Positions 5,710 through 6,835 of a stretch of 6,835 nucleotides of DNA are shown here, piece after piece (positions within the stretch are counted from its first letter, which is position 1; every line of letters begins with the position of its first letter). Source of the stretch: CAYTQK01 sp964439745 (lineage in GTDB: Bacteria > Desulfobacterota > Desulfobacteria > Desulfobacterales > Desulfosudaceae); contig CAYTQK010000187.1 of NCBI GenBank assembly GCA_964439745.1, forward strand, positions 1-6,835, read 5' to 3'. A model generated the notes under the pieces. That model made no database searches, had not been told where the DNA came from, and saw nothing but the letters and a program-made list of their open reading frames with translations. A program made the translations under genes and the position numbers.

Positions 5710-6423
5710 TTATTCGGGAGAAAGATCGGTGCCGGATTGGTTTTCAACGTCCGCCAGCCGGGCGGTAACATCGGCGATGATTTCGGCGGTAACGGATTCC
5801 AAGGCCCGGCTCATGGCCTCGGCCAGGGCCCGGGGATTGTTCCGGACACAGGGCTCGGTGGCGGTATACCGTTTCTGCAGAAGAACCTGCCGGCGCGGTT
5901 CAGCCGCCGCCATATCCACCAGCGTAACCACCAGGGCCAGTTCCGCCTGCCAGGGAGAAACGGTATAATTTTCCAGTAATGTCTGCATGGTGCCCGCCAG
6001 GCGGTAATCGGCGGGGTGTAAGGCGCCGGGGCCGAACACCCCCCGGGATGACACGGCGGGCCGGAAGGATTGATGCAGCGCGGCGGCGGTCATGTCGGCC
6101 GGCGGGATGTGCCAGCGGTGATAGATATACTCGGCGGCCTGGTAGTTTTTTGTCTTGTACACGATCGCCCTGGTGGCGTAGAGGGGATTGGTCGTAAATT
6201 GCCGGATGCGCAGGGCACAGGGAAGCGTCTTTTTCGATTTTTCCGGCAGGGGAACTTCGATGGTATAGGATTCGATCTTCAGGTCCGGCTGGGTCAGCTG
6301 CGACAGGTCGGCGCAGCCGCCGGCCGTCAGCAGCACCAGCAGGCAGAAGATCAGCGTTCCCGGCAGGCAGGCCGTGTCGACAGCCAAGAGGCGGGGATTC
6401 TGGTGTACGGATCGTTTATTCAT
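5710..6423 (-). CDS. ABC-transport auxiliary lipoprotein (PqiC/YmbA-like), MCE partner
   Basis: A 237-residue predicted lipoprotein. A basic N-terminus is followed by a hydrophobic stretch (about 23-33) ending in TAGGC with Cys37 as the likely lipidated residue; the -3 position is Ala rather than the preferred Leu, so the lipobox is non-ideal. The mature part begins with a strand-rich region (SYTIEVPLPE) and has YRLAGTMQTLLENY, WQAELALVVTLVD and the C-terminal helix EAMSRALESVTAEIIADV. This layout matches the ABC-type transport auxiliary lipoprotein family, outer- or inner-membrane partners of MCE proteins in phospholipid transport between membranes. I chose the ATG at 6423 rather than the in-frame start at 6459 because the extra 12 residues would be a run of Arg/Lys encoded inside the upstream gene, and because 6423 gives an 8-nt overlap with that gene's stop. 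No functional Cys-dependent enzyme motif is seen. Which substrate is moved cannot be told. Confidence 0.82.
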   Translation of the reverse strand: MNKRSVHQNPRLLAVDTACLPGTLIFCLLVLLTAGGCADLSQLTQPDLKIESYTIEVPLPEKSKKTLPCALRIRQFTTNPLYATRAIVYKTKNYQAAEYIYHRWHIPPADMTAAALHQSFRPAVSSRGVFGPGALHPADYRLAGTMQTLLENYTVSPWQAELALVVTLVDMAAAEPRRQVLLQKRYTATEPCVRNNPRALAEAMSRALESVTAEIIADVTARLADVENQSGTDLSPE

Positions 6424-6835
6424 AGGTTTCCACTTTCTTTTCCGGCGGCGGCGCCGCAAAGAACAACTGGGAAGGCTGGTCGGCGCTTTTCGCGCTCAGC
6501 CGGCTCAGTTCGCGGCCGGCTTCTTCCAGTTGGCGCAGGGCCGTTTCCAGCCGCCTTTCAAGCCGGGCCGCCTTTTCATCCGTACCGGCCACCAGCTGGT
6601 CGGCCCGGCGAAGAGTCCCCCTGAGCTCGCCGATGGCGGCGGTCAGTTCGGTTTCGTTTTCCTCCAGCAGTCCGTTGACCCGGTCACTGGCCCGGGCGGC
6701 CTTGTCCGCAAAGCGGTTGAACCGGGTGCCGGTCTTTTCAGCCGCGGCCATGATTTCATCCCATTTGCGGTTGTCCAGAATCCGGTTGGCTTTGTTGATG
6801 GCCGCCTGGAGGGAGTTGGAAATTTCCGCCACGCG
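6416..6835 (-). CDS. MCE/MlaD-type lipid-transport protein, C-terminal part only
   Basis: The visible 139 residues are the C-terminal end; the frame runs open through the right edge, so the GTG at 6832 is an internal codon, not a start. Almost all of it is charged, Ala/Leu/Glu-rich helix with heptad-like spacing (for example NGLLEENETELTAAIGEL and ARLERRLETALRQLEEAG), expected of the coiled-coil region that follows the MCE domain in MlaD/PqiB-like proteins. It ends in a loop with PSQLFFAAPPPEKK, close to the PSSLLFGKPP tail common in such proteins. The MCE domain and N-terminal membrane helix should lie beyond the edge, with ABC ATPase and permease genes probably further upstream. The stop TAA at 6418-6416 lies inside the start of the lipoprotein gene, implying translational coupling. 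On its own the coiled coil would be unspecific; tail and neighbour make the call. Confidence 0.78.
   Translation of the reverse strand, partial: RVAEISNSLQAAINKANRILDNRKWDEIMAAAEKTGTRFNRFADKAARASDRVNGLLEENETELTAAIGELRGTLRRADQLVAGTDEKAARLERRLETALRQLEEAGRELSRLSAKSADQPSQLFFAAPPPEKKVETYE

Noticed and set aside
5690..5712. AAGGAGGA on the minus strand just after the lipoprotein stop codon, as a start site for another small gene
   Set aside because: No ATG, GTG or TTG at a useful distance; reading on gives a stop after about a dozen codons and then the terminator hairpin.
3615..5771. Long 718-codon minus-strand open frame opposite the sulfurylase/kinase gene
   Set aside because: Its protein is His/Gly/Gln-rich with no family motifs, it crosses the palindrome and terminator, and the opposite strand codes for a clear enzyme; it is a GC-rich shadow frame.
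6070..6624. 184-codon plus-strand open frame opposite the lipoprotein and MCE genes
   Set aside because: No family signal, while the minus strand shows a lipoprotein signal, overlapping genes and a coiled-coil MCE tail.

Overview
The window is a GC-rich, gene-dense bacterial segment holding two gene groups that converge near position 5590. The mix of genes suggests a Gram-negative bacterium: an MCE protein with its partner lipoprotein (which implies an outer membrane), a membrane-bound nucleotide-sugar dehydratase, a plant/cyanobacterial-type UDP-sulfoquinovose synthase, and a fused ATP sulfurylase/APS kinase. Desulfobacterota (former Deltaproteobacteria) would fit the composition and style, but no rRNA or other marker gene is present, so this is a guess.

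Plus strand, left to right: (1) the 3' part of a UDP-sulfoquinovose synthase gene (SQD1 type), cut by the left edge and ending at 1052 in a 12-bp tandem repeat that carries three in-frame stop codons; (2) a small exported helix-hairpin-helix protein of the ComEA type (1249-1557), with a strong ribosome binding site and a candidate promoter, followed by a perfect 16-bp hairpin; (3) a 637-residue membrane-anchored UDP-sugar 4,6-dehydratase/epimerase of the CapD/WbpM/PglF type (1677-3590); (4) a 571-residue fusion of ATP sulfurylase and APS kinase (3747-5462). Its APS kinase half has intact motifs. Its sulfurylase half keeps the family fold motifs but has lost several normally invariant active-site residues.

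The convergent junction (5463-5709) has no gene. It holds a 124-nt imperfect palindrome that begins directly after the stop codon of gene 4, then a strong intrinsic terminator (5595-5666).

Minus strand, read from the right edge: the C-terminal part of an MCE/MlaD-type protein (cut by the edge), overlapping by 8 nt an ABC-transport auxiliary lipoprotein gene (5710-6423). These are probably the last two genes of a lipid-transport (Mla/Pqi-like) operon.

Working model (inference): the left group supplies unusual activated sugars and activated sulfur for a surface glycan or glycolipid. The SQD1 homologue makes UDP-sulfoquinovose from UDP-glucose and sulfite, the dehydratase makes a 4-keto-6-deoxy amino sugar nucleotide, and the APS kinase domain makes PAPS, the donor for sulfotransferases or a step towards sulfite. 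The most interesting point is the altered sulfurylase active site joined to an apparently healthy APS kinase; second is the long palindrome. I see no CRISPR array, insertion sequence, tRNA or rRNA.
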